From NCBI GenBank assembly GCA_963942565.1, contig OZ012690.1, positions 18,538,901-18,602,900 of the forward strand: a DNA stretch of 64,000 bases, in the 5' to 3' direction. Positions 13,537 through 57,179 of this stretch are shown one piece after another (position 1 is the stretch's first letter; every line of letters starts with the position of its first letter). A program made the position numbers and the translations under genes. Source of the DNA: Maea johnstoni. Lineage: Eukaryota; Annelida; Polychaeta; Spionida; Magelonidae. The notes beneath the pieces are model-generated. The model had not been told where the DNA came from, searched no databases, and was given only the letters and a program-made list of their open reading frames with translations.

Positions 13537-14514
13537 GTTAAAAGAATGGAAAAGAAAGAATTGTTTTATGCTTCTTATGTTTACCTCAGTTTTTATTGTT
13601 ACTGGGTCAGGATAAATAATGTGCAGTGGATTACATAACTATATCAATCAGTCCCATTGTTTTTTTTAGGAATATTCGAATCATGATGTATATTATATCA
13701 TAACCTTTTTTTGGTATTGATCAATTCCCTGGCAACTGAGACACCTTCCAATCCAATGTAGATCACACTCCTAGTGGCAACCCAGATTGCATGGAACCTC
13801 TCCAGGAGGTAACCCTTGTATGTCATGCCACACCATCATAGAGCCAAACACAATTAATAATTAACATAAATCCATTGTTCTCCTGGCCAGTGTTTGTATT
13901 GAAAGGCACAGTCCCTTTGAACTCACTGGGGATGTGGGGGCAGGAGAATGGTCTAAGAGAATGGGATACATCTTACTCAATGATTCAAGTTTGCCTTTTC
14001 AAACTGGTCAAGTCAGACTGTGTCCAATATGCCAGTCGCCATGATCTAGCTACCCTGACGAGGTTTTAGTTCTGAGACAAGGTTTAGTTCTGTTTAGAAT
14101 GATAGCTCCACTAGATAGCTAAGTTATCCTCAGCCTAGATTTCATGTCATTTTTTCTGTCATGATTTACAGTTACCAGGCACAAAGTGGTCAGAGTAGCC
14201 AGTGTGGTCAAATAATCAATTCACATTTATCTCGCCAGGTGAATAGAGTACTCAGCTTGAGTATGACACTAAAGATAGCTGGACTAAGTGGTGTCCATCT
14301 ATCTCCAATTGTTGGTAGTACACCACAGTAGCGGTGGTCAACTTTAATGGGAATATCAACTTTTCAGGGAGTAGGAGCCTAGTCCAAGTAATATCCTCTG
14401 TTATATTGAAATTGTTGAGCTTTCTTCATACATCCACACCTGTTGCGTTATTGCCAAAATGCTTAATCTTGGGATCAATTTCATTTAACCTGGCATGTTT
14501 GACTAAGATTTCCC

Positions 14515-14727
14515 TTAACCCTTATGCTGCTGGTGGCTAATTTGGCCAATACAAAATGATGCAAAAATTCTGAAAAATGACTGAAACCCTGGCACATGGG
14601 TACTCATCGGAGAGTTCTCAGTGTGAGCTATGCAATGAATACCAACATGACAGGGTTTAGATGTTTTTCAAAAATCTTTGCATCCTTGTGCTTTGGATGA
14701 AAGTAGCCTCAGAATTGGAAGGGTTAA
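14515..14727 (+). mobile_element. Family A hairpin MITE, complete reference copy
   Basis: TTAA, then CCCTTATGCTGCTGGTGGCT, about 205 bp, then CAGAATTGGAAGGG and TTAA. The two halves are inverted imperfect copies: the left arm reads ACTGAAACCCTGGCACATGG, the right arm reversed ATCTAAACCCTGTCATGTTG, so the element folds into one ~105-bp hairpin. TTAA flanks and CCC/GGG ends are the hallmark of piggyBac-type transposition; it encodes no protein. A ~55-bp direct duplication of host DNA flanks it (14462-14514, 14724-14778). Confidence 0.85.
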
Positions 14728-15033
14728 TCTTGGGCTCAATTTCATTTAACCTGACATGTTTGACTAGCATTTTCCTTAAAGCATTTGCACATGTTTGAAA
14801 TATAACCTCACCTCTTACCTCAATTAAGTCCTGTGAGGTTCCTAGGCAATGCTGAAGCTTTATGCCCCTGTTAGCAGATTGCAGGCCTGATAAAGCATGC
14901 TGCCAAAACAAGACTTGAGTGCTGTTTATGTATGTGTCAAAATATTGATCATAGAATCACCCTCAACATCTTGGCGTTGTCAACCCATTCATGCCTGGAG
15001 AACTACCCAACATGTTTTTAGGGAAAGGTATCA

Positions 15034-15461
15034 CTGTAGGGCTCTCACGAATACAGTAGGTGGTGAATACGAATGTATTCACGACTATAGGGTCACGAAT
15101 ACGAATGCTAATATTCGTAGAATGGTAGCGAACGATCTGAAAACCAGAGCGCCATTTTACCTTATAAGGACAGGAACGGTCCCCAAATTCAACCGGTATC
15201 AACCGGTATAAGTAATCGTGCGCCCACCGGCATAAGTAATCGTGCGCCCAGAACGTAAAATGGAGGCACTTCAAAACTCAGCGCACTCAGCGCTGCTGAT
15301 TTGAAGTGATTTCCTCAACTTCTATGGCCGCAAACAGGTAGGGCTTTTCATTTTTGTGTATATTCGTCTGCATTCGAATATACAAATGCGTATATTCGAA
15401 TACTATTCGCATCGCGGCAATCCGCGGTGCAGCGACTATACGAGTGTATCGCGGGAGCCCT
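15034..15461. mobile_element. hAT-like non-autonomous element with 8-bp target duplication
   Basis: AGGTATCA occurs at 15026-15033 and 15462-15469. Ends AGGGCTCTCACGA and, reversed, AGGGCTCCCGCGA. Higher GC than its surroundings, with two tandem ~24-bp units containing ATAAGTAATCGTGCGCCC. No transposase. Confidence 0.75.
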
Positions 15462-15599
15462 AGGTATCAGTACTCAATATGATACCAAATACTGGTATTG
15501 AATGGGAAAAAATATTTTATCAAAAAAGTACCATATCTTATCATCACTTGGACGTCACTGCCATTAGGGATTTTGGTATATATAAGCACAATTTCCAAA

Positions 15600-15845
15600 G
15601 CTGACGGGGTCAAAAACTGTCATCTTCTAAGGTCTTAGAAGACAATCATTTTACCTAAGAAGGAAAAGGGTTATGGTGAGAGATTGGAAGGCTGTGCATT
15701 TAGTGGTTATAGTATTACTTTTTGTCAAGATCTCCCAAGCGGTTACTTTCCAAGGTATCAGAAGACAATCATTTCACTTTAGGAGGGAAAGGGTCATGGT
15801 GAGAGATTGAAAGGCTGTGCATTTAGTGGTTATAGTCTTACAGGC
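15600..15845 (+). repeat. ~123-bp x 2 tandem duplication
   Basis: GAAGACAATCATTTTACCTA and GAAGACAATCATTTCACTTT; both continue to GCTGTGCATTTAGTGGTTAT. Confidence 0.88.
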
Positions 15846-15917
15846 AAAATTTCCCCAAGGACCATTATGATCAATATCCAGCCTCATGTTTCGTCTTGAC
15901 TCATTTCTGCCCAGAGC

Positions 15918-16147
15918 TTAACCCATTCACACTCAGAGTTACTTTACAAAGTATCGTCTGCTACTCTCATACTTTTGAATATAACTTGGACATAAAGTGA
16001 AAGTTCACAAAATATTTGAAAGAGAGTTGTTATTTGGATTCTGATCAACATTTCTCCTTCAAATGTTTTCCAGAAAATGCTTCAGTAGGTAAAATATTTC
16101 CCAAAACATCAGGCCTGTTTTGGCCGCTCTGAGTATTAATGGGTTAA
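15918..16147. mobile_element. Family B MITE
   Basis: TTAACCCATTCACACTCAGA to GAGTATTAATGGGTTAA; AAAATATTTGAAAGAGAGTT faces TTTCTCCTTCAAATGTTTTC. Confidence 0.75.
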
Positions 16148-16811
16148 GATAGGTGGTCTTACACAGGTGCGTACACCTGCAAAAGTAGGTCTGTAATCTT
16201 TTGAATTAGCGGGAAGACTTCCACAGAAAAATTAGGGTACCCAAGGAGCATTTGATGCCTAGAAATAATTGATAATAATTGATAATCAACTTTCTTAAAT
16301 ATTACTGAAAGTATAGCTGTATTTCAGTTTACAATATGGCTTAAACAGAAGAAAATCTCAGGATTAACATTCTTGGTAAATGGAAAGCCTATAACAGGCC
16401 AACAGGGTATCTGGATGCCATCTGGGCCCCTGACATTAAATATATAGGGGCCCAGAGCAATTTTAAATAGCAAAAGCCCCTAAAACAGCCTTTTTTGAAT
16501 TTGAAGGAATATATGAATGAAAATAGTTTTTTCGCTTGATAGAGAGATAATTTACATTCATACATTTAGATATAATATTTGGTTTTTGTGATATGACTGG
16601 CTAGTTATGATTTAACCTGAATATGGCACAAAAAGTGACTTGAAATAAGGGGGTGGTTTTTGATGGGTTCTCTGGTTCCCTCCCCTGGTTATGATTTAGC
16701 CCGAATATGGTAGAAAAAATTGGCAATAATCAAAATTCCTAGCGTAGGTACTGAGCATGTGATAGGAGATGTAAAGTTGTCAGGGTACCTTTGGTCCTGG
16801 GCATGAAAGGG

Positions 16812-17007
16812 TTAATTATTTTGTTGATATCTCTCTAACAAACACAGTTTTCAGAAAATATTTGAAGGAGAAATCTTTATCAGAAACTAACCAACAACTC
16901 CTCTTCAAATATTTTTTCAATTTATAATCATTTCCTAAGTTATTTTCATAAGTATCGTAGGTCCAGACGACACTTGTCACAGATATCTCTGGGCATGAAA
17001 GGGTTAA
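16812..17007. mobile_element. Family B MITE
   Basis: Bounded by GGGTTAA on both sides (GGCATGAAAGGGTTAA at the right); AAAATATTTGAAGGAGAAAT faces CTCTTCAAATATTTTTTC. Left boundary may lie further left. Confidence 0.6.
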
Positions 17008-17090
17008 TCCACTGTTATTACCCAGCAATCTTTCTACCTGGTTACTAGGCAGCATGATTACAGGTGCCTCTTAGCAGTAGCTCTAGAAGG

Positions 17091-17310
17091 TTAACCCGTG
17101 GCACCCCAAATATCCTGACTATTTTCCTCATATCTTTTGGACCAGAACATATTTTGGAAAATATTTGAAGAAGAAAGATTCATCAGAACATTATAAACAA
17201 TTCTTCTTCAAATATTTTGTTAAATTATGCTTAGAGAACAAGTTATTTAACAAAATTAAAAAGATCCAGAAGACATCTGACAACGAGATCTACAGGTATA
17301 TATGGGTTAA
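17091..17310. mobile_element. Family B hairpin MITE, complete reference copy
   Basis: TTAACCCGTGG start and TATATGGGTTAA end, with AAAATATTTGAAGAAGAAAG facing TTCTTCTTCAAATATTTTGT near the middle, so the element folds on itself. Ends (TTAACCC/GGGTTAA) match family A but the interior is unrelated, suggesting a second non-autonomous family moved by the same kind of transposase. Confidence 0.75.
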
Positions 17311-17319
17311 TTATTCCTA

Positions 17320-17720
17320 CCTGCTGGTGACTTATTGATCTTGACTTATGCTGAAGAGGTGGAGGTCAAAATTATGGGTAGACACTTAGAAATAGATGAA
17401 AGAAATACTGCAAATGTGAATGTGTAATCATGTCTTATTGATCTTAATTAATGGTGAAGAGGGAGAGATCAAACTTGTGACCGAATGCATGCATTGAGAT
17501 AAAAGAAATACATAGTACGAGGATATGTAAATATTTTATCATTTTTTTAATCTTGATTTATAATGGAAATGTGGATATTGAAATTATGATGCTGATTTAA
17601 AAAAAATGCATAGTGAGTGTACAAAAACATAAATATTTTACTAGGTGATATTGATCCTAACTTATTTGAAATGGTAGGGGTTACAAATTTTTAAAATGCA
17701 ATAAGTTGAGTTTATAAAGG
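17320..17720 (+). repeat. ~107-bp degenerate tandem repeat, about 4 copies
   Basis: Units carry TTATTGATCTTGACTTAT, TTATTGATCTTAATTAAT, TTTTAATCTTGATTTATA and GATATTGATCCTAACTTA in turn. Confidence 0.7.
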
Positions 17721-17740
17721 TATACGACTGCACAGAATTT

Positions 17741-17937
17741 GAAATCCTATATTGACCAGGCCACAACTCCTATATTGACCAGGTCACAAATCCTTTATTA
17801 CTGCATACCCTATATACATACCAAGCCAAATCCTATTCTGACCAGGCCATAAATCCTATATTGACTTGGACATAAATCCTATATTGACCAGGCCACAAAT
17901 TCCATGTTGACCAGGCCACAAATCCTATGCTAGCCAC
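17741..17937 (+). repeat. ~24-bp tandem repeat
   Basis: AAATCCTATATTGACCAGGC recurs about eight times with drift. Confidence 0.85.
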
Positions 17938-18295
17938 ACCATATTTACATAATCATTCTGTTACCAGCTCTAGGTTTCACCTTCTACCAGGCAGCCTATA
18001 TTTCCATTATGAATTCCCCATAGAACAGTGGGCTTAAAAGCGCTGAATTAATTATAGCACTAATCCGGTATGCTGGGGCATGCTAATGCGACCCACAGAA
18101 ACAGACCCCTGTGTACAATGATATTGGATCTCTTTCATGTCTCTGACATGTGGGGGACATAAACAGCATTTGGCCGGCAGATTTATTTTGTTCTACCAGA
18201 GGATGGAGAGATTTATGACCTGTTGTTTGTAGTTTGATCCGTGCATGGTAATCGGTAAAGTGCCAATCCATGCTCTAATGTTGCAATAGACTTAA

Positions 18296-18500
18296 AGGCC
18301 TAGAAAAAAAAAGTTTTTTTCCTGTAATGGTCCTAAAAAAATAGGGTGGGTAGGTCGGATTTTTTTTTGTACAAGTGTATTATGCATGTTTTACGTTGAT
18401 TTGGAATTGGGAGGGCGGAAAAAACTTTAGGGTAGGGATTTTTTGAATAAAAACTAGTTAGGGTAGGGTTACAGGAAACAAACAACGTTTTTTAGGCCTA
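18296..18500. mobile_element. Short inverted-repeat element with GGCCTA ends
   Basis: AGGCCTAGAAAAAAAAAGTT... and, reversed, AGGCCTAAAAAACGTTGTTT..., then CCTGTAA in both arms. Interior GTAGG/AGGGTAGGG. Confidence 0.55.
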
Positions 18501-19019
18501 AGTTCCTAGTCCCTGAATAGTTTACATTCCCTTCTGATTGGACCAACCAGTCTGGTGTGGTTCCAGTATTGCTAGTAGTTTCAAATTTAAATCGAGTCCC
18601 CAGTCCACCCGGTGAAATAAATGTGAACTAATTTGGCTACCTTGACCACTTGCAGCCTGTTAACAGAAAAAACTTGAAGACAGTCAAAATACATTTGACA
18701 GGCCTCGTAGGGCTAGTAGCCTTTATCATCTACTAGCCCTTCTCAAGCCTCAACTGTTCCTACATCTTTTTCCAAAGGGAAACATTTCCAAAATCTAACC
18801 AATTAAATTATGCGGCAGTTAAAATATCATTATATTCATGATTATTTTGTAAATTCATTTCGGCCATTTTGTGTACATGTACTTTTTTCCCAATTCTATT
18901 GGTCTGGAAAGGCTACCGTTGGTTCTATTTTACTAGCCAACCTGTTTCTCTTCTTCTACTGTACATTTAGATCTGGAAGTTCATATATCATCACATTTCA
19001 TTTCAAGGGTAACCTAGTA

Positions 19020-19335
19020 CAAGCCTTAACGCTTACTCAAAATGTTACTGGCCCTGTAGAACCAGTAACAACTAGGATCTACTGGTCCTGCGAAACTTTT
19101 ACTGGTCTTACAATTTTTTTTAATTCACTGACAATATTTATTCTTATTCATTTATCTTCATTTATTTCAAAAAACATTTGGGGACATTCTTGAGAAGAAA
19201 CGTGTTAACAAGAACGTCCCCAATTGTTCACTGGCCCTGTAAGACCAGTTGAGGTCTCTTTTTACTGGCCCAAAGACATTTTTGGGAAATTTTACTGACC
19301 TGTGGCCAGTGTTTCACTAATTAGTGTTGAGCCCT
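19020..19335. mobile_element. Second copy of the ACTGG/CCAGT element
   Basis: Inverted relative to the copy at 32940: ACTGGCCCTGTAGAACCAGT near the left, TTAGTGTTGAGCCCTG at the right. An open frame at 18810-19193 overlaps it and is not a gene. Confidence 0.75.
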
Positions 19336-19833
19336 GTAGTATGGTTGGCATTGAAGGCTTGGCTATTCTGAACCAGCTAGGCACGTGAAGATTTGTACAT
19401 TGTTTGCCAGACTCGGTCATGGGTAAAAAGGGTATGGTGCCATTGTGTGCACATCATAAGAACAACCCTGATCGATGGGGTCGGTGCAGGTTCTTTAGCA
19501 ACCGTACCAACATCAAGCTGTTTATGTTTTGATGTGTTAAGGCGCCAGCTAGTCATGCGTGATCAGAAAGCAACATGTGGGAGGGAGGGAAAAAATTACC
19601 CTCAAGATGACAAAATATGGGAGGGGGGTTGTGAGTTGTGTAGAGATTTTACATTCATGCCTAAAAGTTCAAGAAAAATTGTTGTCTTGTTTTAACATCT
19701 GAAAGGCTTTGATTTATATGTTGAAGATTCAATTTTAGGTTTCCAAGATAAAATGCTCAGTTCAAAAATCAAAGCTGTGAAATCCTCTATTCTAACATGG
19801 CAACTGTTTCTTTGTCGTTCATCAGTTCTATGG

Positions 19834-20014
19834 TTAACCCTAATGCTGCTAGTGTCTAATTTGCCTTACAAAATGATGTCAACACCTTGAAAAAATGTCT
19901 GAAACCCTGGCGGAGCATGGCGAGACCTTTCCCATGAATACCAACATGACAGGGTTTAGATAGTTTTCAAATCATTTTGCTTTGGATGAAAGTGGCTTTA
20001 GCATTGGAGGGTTA
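19834..20014 (+). mobile_element. Family A MITE, internally shortened
   Basis: TTAACCCTAATGCTGCTAGT to GCATTGGAGGGTTA. Forms an inverted pair with the copy 300 bp downstream. Confidence 0.8.
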
Positions 20015-20316
20015 TTTAAAAATAATAAGATAAAAATAATAAAAAAAAATTAATTAAAAAACAACACTTGAAAATGCTTAATTTTTGGTCCAGTGCTTTT
20101 AATGCAGATCCCCTGGCCCATAAAAAACCCACAGTCGGTTGTTGCCCTGTTCCTTTATCCCATATGGCTTGATATGGGTGCAGGATTTATCAATGGAATA
20201 CTGTCCTAAGCCCCCATAACATGCAAAGGTTATATTAACCCAGAATCCGGTGGAAATGCCATGCGATACAGGTAGAAATTGGACCAGATTCAATGATCTG
20301 GAACCAAACCCCCTAT

Positions 20317-20529
20317 TTAAACCTTTCAATGCTGAGACTACTTTCATCCAAAGTACAAGGATGCAAAGATCTTTGAAAACCATCTAAACCCTGTCATGTT
20401 GGTACTCATTGGATAGCTCTCGCTGAGTACTCTCAGATGAGTACCCATTTGCCAGGGTTTCAGCGATTTTCCAGGAGTTTTGCATTATTTTGTATTGGCT
20501 AACTTAGCCACCAGCAGCAAAAGGGTTAA
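20317..20529 (-). mobile_element. Family A MITE, well preserved
   Basis: TTAAACCTTTCAATGCTGAG to AGCAGCAAAAGGGTTAA. Confidence 0.88.
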
Positions 20530-20984
20530 ACTCAAACACACACTGCTACATACAAACCCTTATTATAACATTAAACTGGCCAAAATATTTTTTATATTGT
20601 TCAATATAACCACAAGGATGGGTTTCATGTCTTCATGACTCTGTTGTAACATTAATAGCAAGATAGTTTACCTTTGAAATTATCTTTTTTTTTTACATAT
20701 GTTTTTTTTTTCAAGGTATCTCTATGATATATTCGTTGGAGTATTGAACAATTTCAGGCATGGATGGTTATATTGTCGGTACTATTATAGTCTGAGTTGG
20801 GCTTAATGAGAGTGTAGCATGTTGCATGGTAATCTTCATGTTTCAAAGCTACAAACAGGTTTGTGCAGGATCCACACATCAGCGTCAATGGCTTTTTCCA
20901 TTGATTTAGTGCCTCCCTTCATCATATAAATCCGAACTATTAAGCGTGTCAATTTCCTACCATCTCATACAGTTTTTTTCAGTT

Positions 20985-21290
20985 TTTTTAAATTATTTTG
21001 TGAGGCACCTTAACTATTTGTATGATAAAGCAAAATTTGAAATAATTCAAAAATAAAACTATTTATTAGAATATTAGTTTCCATTCAGTATCTGGGTCAT
21101 CTGATCTGGGTATCAATATTTTACCATCAGATGCAGGTTTTTTCTTCTTTTTTTTCTTGTTTTTTTGTTGAGGTAATGTTAGTACCATACATATTTGTAT
21201 GATAAGGTAAAATTTGAAATGGTTTAAAAATAAAAGAATACCTACAAAAATTTTAGGGTTCTGCTGATCAATATCTGGGTATCCGATGAG
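20985..21290 (+). repeat. Degenerate ~190-bp x 2 duplication
   Basis: TTTGTATGATAAAGCAAAAT and TTTGTATGATAAGGTAAAAT, each followed by a TATCTGGGT stretch. Confidence 0.65.
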
Positions 21291-21529
21291 TTCTAAAGTT
21301 GTTTTGTACTAAATAGAAGGCAATTACCTATTGATCTTTAAAGGTGTCATATTTAGAAATAAGTTATTGTATTCCTATATTACCTCTAGCCTCGCATTGA
21401 AAAACAAAGAAAAATATGACACTTAGAGCTGCATTTTCCTTTTTCATTCTTTACAAGTACTAGTCTAATGATTTTATTAGGAACACTCCTTTGTGTGTGT
21501 GGTAGTTATTGATTAAACCATACCTTCTG

Positions 21530-21749
21530 GTAGAACTCAAAGATGGCCTGGCTATTTTGGTGGTATCATTTTTTGATTAGATCATCAAAAGAAATATTTG
21601 AAGGAAAATGTTGATCAAAACCTAACCAATAACTCTCCTTGAAATATTATGAGAAGTTATGCTGAACTACAAAGTGATATTTCAAAAGTATGATAGATTC
21701 AGACAATACTTTATATCAAAGAGATCTCTACTATGTGTGAATAGGTTAA
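21530..21749. mobile_element. Family B MITE, left end eroded
   Basis: AAATATTTGAAGGAAAATGT faces CTCTCCTTGAAATATTATGA; right end AATAGGTTAA. Confidence 0.6.
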
Positions 21750-21862
21750 TGATTGTTTTTGCCTAGATTAGGTATGAGTAGCTGTCAATATCTGCCTAAC
21801 GACTGTACAAACACTTGGCGGGAGGCACTGCTGCCAGATGGGTAATAGACAACAACAAGAGG

Positions 21863-22220
21863 CAGGGCTCAACATTAACTTTTGAAGGCATGTGCCAAGT
21901 ATGGCAGGTAGAATTTAATTTCTACCTGCCCAACACAATTTTGATCTGCCCTACAAAAGGTGAGATAGAATGAACATGAAAGTGACTTACCTGCATCTAC
22001 TCTACTTGAAACAATTAATTGTATTTCCTGATGTAGCTTTATCTGTACTGTTGAAATAATATTGGATTTCCTTTGTGTTGTTATAGTATCTCTGAAGTTA
22101 CAAGATGAAATCTTACCCGCCGTGTAGGGCAGGCACAATCTGATTATTACCTGCCCTTCAGCCATTTTGAATTTTTTTACCTGCCTGGAGCAGTAGGGCA
22201 GCCCTAAATGTCGAGCCCTG
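21863..22220. mobile_element. CAGGGCTC inverted-repeat element
   Basis: CAGGGCTCAACATTAAC and, reversed, CAGGGCTCGACATTTAG. Interior repeats CTACCTGCCC/GGGCAGG. The open frame 21875-22165 lies wholly inside it. Confidence 0.65.
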
Positions 22221-22979
22221 GGAGGAGTGTGAAAATAGGGGTTCGAAATGATACATTACCTACTGTTCCTACTATTTTTGCTAATTTTTTATTGCCCTTT
22301 TCATGCCTTATTCATCAATAATAATTAACAATCAATAATTGATAATTAATCAATAATTTCAACAATCACCAATGTTTTCACTCGCCCAGCAGGGACAGTT
22401 GCCCAAAATTCTATAGACCTGAAACAATTATAGTGTGTGATGTTTCTCAATGCCCAACGTTTTTATAATGCTCAAAATTTTACCAGGCCATGGTAGGAAC
22501 TTTTATTAGATCTAATAAATGTTCCTGGCCCTGGCTTAAAGGCTGCACCTTAGTTTTCAAGCCCTGAGACATCTGAACCTATTTGTTTCTGGAGTGTACA
22601 TACTGTCTCACATGGACTATTTAAACAGTTTTGATTTGAAAAGTGACAGAAAATTGTTTTTCCTGCTGGTTTTTAAAAAACATCTTTAGATACTTTAAAT
22701 CTTTTACAGTCATGTTCAAAGTTTTCAGACCATGAAATGTAATCTCGATGCAAATGGTTTAATGTAAGACAGGTCCTGTTAGTCAGAGAAGTCCATAAGA
22801 TTTATATGATTGATTTCATGATTGGTTGAACATAACTGATTGATATTAAGTCATTTGTTGCATACCCACTGCTTCAATTGAATTCTTGGATAGAACTGTC
22901 AAAGTTGTTTTTCCTCTTTTTCAGTTTATTTTCAAATGTACTAATCCGGGTACTTATTTCTCATTTTCCATTTCTTCAG

Positions 22980-54541
<31,562 letters not shown>

Positions 54542-54547
54542 TCACAC

Positions 54548-55005
54548 CAGGGTCTTAGCCAGGAGTAAGAAAGTGTGTGCTCAAAATCGACAATTGTTAA
54601 TTTTTTGGAGGGAGGCCACAATATTCACTCAAACCTACCCGAACGACCACCTCTATTAAGAGACCGCATTTTCATTTACCCTGGTCTGCCATTATGTTTT
54701 AAATAGCCCTCTATTAAGAGACCACCTGTCTTGAGAGACCATATTTTGGTCTTCCCTTCCTTGGTGGTCTCTTAATGCAGGTTTGACTATACTTAGATTA
54801 CAACCATAAACATTTATTTACTCATTGAAATAAGGCATTATATCCTCATACAATTTCGTGAGGATTTTGTTTAGGTTGGAAAAAATCAATTATAAATTGA
54901 CATTTTACGAAATTACCAACAAACAAATTAAGGTGTCCTGAGGGGTAATTTCTGAGTGTTTGGGTGTGCAAATTACACCCAGACGCCCTGCTGGCTAAGA
55001 CTATG
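54548..55005 (+). mobile_element. TCTTAGCCAG element seated on the CDKL5 stop codon
   Basis: Target duplication GATCACAC (54540-54547) and GATCTCAC (55006-55013), 7 of 8; the GA is part of the TGA stop. Ends CAGGGTCTTAGCCAGGAG and CTGCTGGCTAAGACTATG. Split by a nested element at 54625-54790. Confidence 0.8.
54625..54790. mobile_element. Nested CAAACCT-ended element (pogo/Tigger-like ends)
   Basis: CACTCAAACCTACC... and ...GCAGGTTTGACTA are inverted; interior is made of inverted AAGAGACC/GGTCTCTT phrases. It interrupts sequence that is continuous in the copy at 33670 (CACAATATACTCAG). Confidence 0.65.
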
Positions 55006-55109
55006 GATCTCACACCTTATTGCTTCAGGAATAGCTTTTATCTCAGCAATTCATATTCATTGGTGGAAGGTACAGGGCAAAATCAAACCAAGGGCTCAAG
55101 GAAAATTGT

Positions 55110-55322
55110 TTAACCCTTATGCTGCTGGTGGCTAATTTGGCCAATACAAAAAAATGCAAAAAAAACGAAAAATTACTGAAACCCTGGCAAATGGGTACTC
55201 ATCTGAGAGTACTCGGCGAGAGCTTTCAAATGAATACCAAGACGACAGGGTTTCAATGTTTTTTCAAGAATCTTGCATTCTTGTGCTTTGGACGAAAGTA
55301 GTCTCAGCATCTGAAGGGTTAA
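55110..55322 (+). mobile_element. Family A MITE downstream of the stop codon
   Basis: TTAACCCTTATGCTGCTGGT to CATCTGAAGGGTTAA. Confidence 0.87.
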
Positions 55323-55687
55323 TGAAGTAAGATGAACACAGTCAAGATGGAGATCTCCTAGAACTGAGACAGAGGAAGTTTGGCAAGTTTGTGAAAGATT
55401 AACAGATTGAAAAACTTTACTCTGCAAGTAGATATATCAACCCTTCCAATGCCAACCCAGCTGGCGTAATACACGACCACAGGCCCAATTGTTACCGAGT
55501 TTCCTGGGCATGGATGCATGTATGACCTCACAACTGAACGTAGCTTTGATTCACAAGCTACGTGGGTCATTGACGTGCTTGGCTTATTTCTCTGACATGT
55601 CATCCATGGGTGTTTGTACAACCAGGCACTGGCAGACGTTGGGTCGACAGGTGCAGGAATTAAATGTCTGTACTGTAGAGCCCTAAG

Positions 55688-55891
55688 TTAACACTTATGC
55701 TGCTGGTGGCTACTATGGCTAATACAAAATAATGCAAAAAACTGAAAAACCACTGAAACCCTGGCAAATGGGTACTCATCTGAGAGTACTCCGTGAGAGC
55801 TATCTAATGAGTACCAACATAACTGGGTTCAGATGGTTTTCAAAAATCTTTGTGATTTTGACAAAAGTAGACTTAGCATTGGAAGGGTTAA
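55688..55891 (+). mobile_element. Family A MITE
   Basis: TTAACACTTATGCTGCTGGT to CATTGGAAGGGTTAA. Confidence 0.86.
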
Positions 55892-56310
55892 GATTGCAAA
55901 GGGGTACTTGCAGTACTAGATTTCCAGAAAGGGATGTGTCCAAATGAGGTCATAACCTTCGATCAATTATTATAGTTTTTTGTTCAATGGAGGAACAATA
56001 TTGTGAAAGCAACAAACTGGTATATATGTTTCAATGGTAAGAACCTGTTTCTGGTTCCCAAAGATGGTAGTGCTTTCAGCGTATGTGTTTTATTGGTGCA
56101 AACTCGTTTCTGGTTGCAACTTTCATTCTGTCTGTTTTATGTCTGACAAACCAACAAGCGGTGCAACCAACCAAGTGTTCTACTCTATATCTACCTTATG
56201 GTGGAATGTTCAACAAAGTGACAACATTTGATGTGTTTGACAATCCTCGACATAGGATTTATACCGACTTTGTACAAAGTAGATTAGCTAAAAAACTAAG
56301 TGTAGAAATA

Positions 56311-56551
56311 CCGTAAATTTTCAGTTATTTGGGACACCTTTTAATAATAGTGATTTTATGGGTTCAGGGTGGCCCATGTGTTCTGAAAATACCTTGATGT
56401 TGTATCAGCAAGATTTACAGCTAGGTCCATGTTCTGTGAAAGGGAAACTGGCGATAGATTGAGGATTGCCCAGATTTCCCATTAATTATTTTTCAAAATT
56501 ATTGCAGTAGCCCAAATGCCTAGGGTGGTCTAAATTTCCGAGAATTTACGG
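56311..56551 (-). mobile_element. 241-bp CCGTAAAT element, second copy
   Basis: CCGTAAATTTTCAGTTATTT to TTTCCGAGAATTTACGG with TA flanks; reversed, it aligns with 52096-52336 end to end. Confidence 0.72.
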
Positions 56552-57179
56552 TACACTTACTGACAAAATCACTTACTGTCAAATGCACATCTGTATACTA
56601 CAGTTCACTTGTAAAACTTAATCTCTTATAGAATAACAACACAGTTAATATAATGCAGATATATTTTTGTATTTACAACGCGACTTATTAACTGGGCACA
56701 TTTAACTCTGGTAAAACATGATTTAACTTTTTAACTTATTTTTACATGGATGTTGTTTGACATATGCTGGGTAATGTATGGCCAAAATGAGTCACTCTTT
56801 TTCATCATTAGCCAGTTTCTTTCACAAAAAAAGTTTGTTAGCAATCAAACCAAAAGCAAAACAATTGAAACACTAAAGAATCTGGTTTCTTGGAAGAAAT
56901 TGGTCTAATGATGAGAAATGGTGCGTTATAGAATTTCTAACGATATGTTTTTCATCTTTTTTTTGTTATTTTTTGTTACTGAACAACCAAAGACAGGTAA
57001 TTGCTGAGAACTGAAATAACTCATTTGTGTATAGAAATAGTTTTATTCGCTTTGGGCTCAGGGTTGAATACAAAAGGAAGCCTAACCCTTTTGTTGCCAC
57101 ACACACATATATGTGTAAGTGGTAACACCAACTTAGAGAACCATGCACACATATATGCATGCAAGATAATCAAATTCTT

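Noticed and set aside
14897-15274. Overlapping ~100-codon frames on both strands
   Set aside because: They lie mostly in a non-autonomous hAT-like element with no transposase motif.
18810-19193. 127-codon open frame with hydrophobic stretches
   Set aside because: Runs into the ACTGG/CCAGT element; hydrophobicity comes from T-rich sequence.
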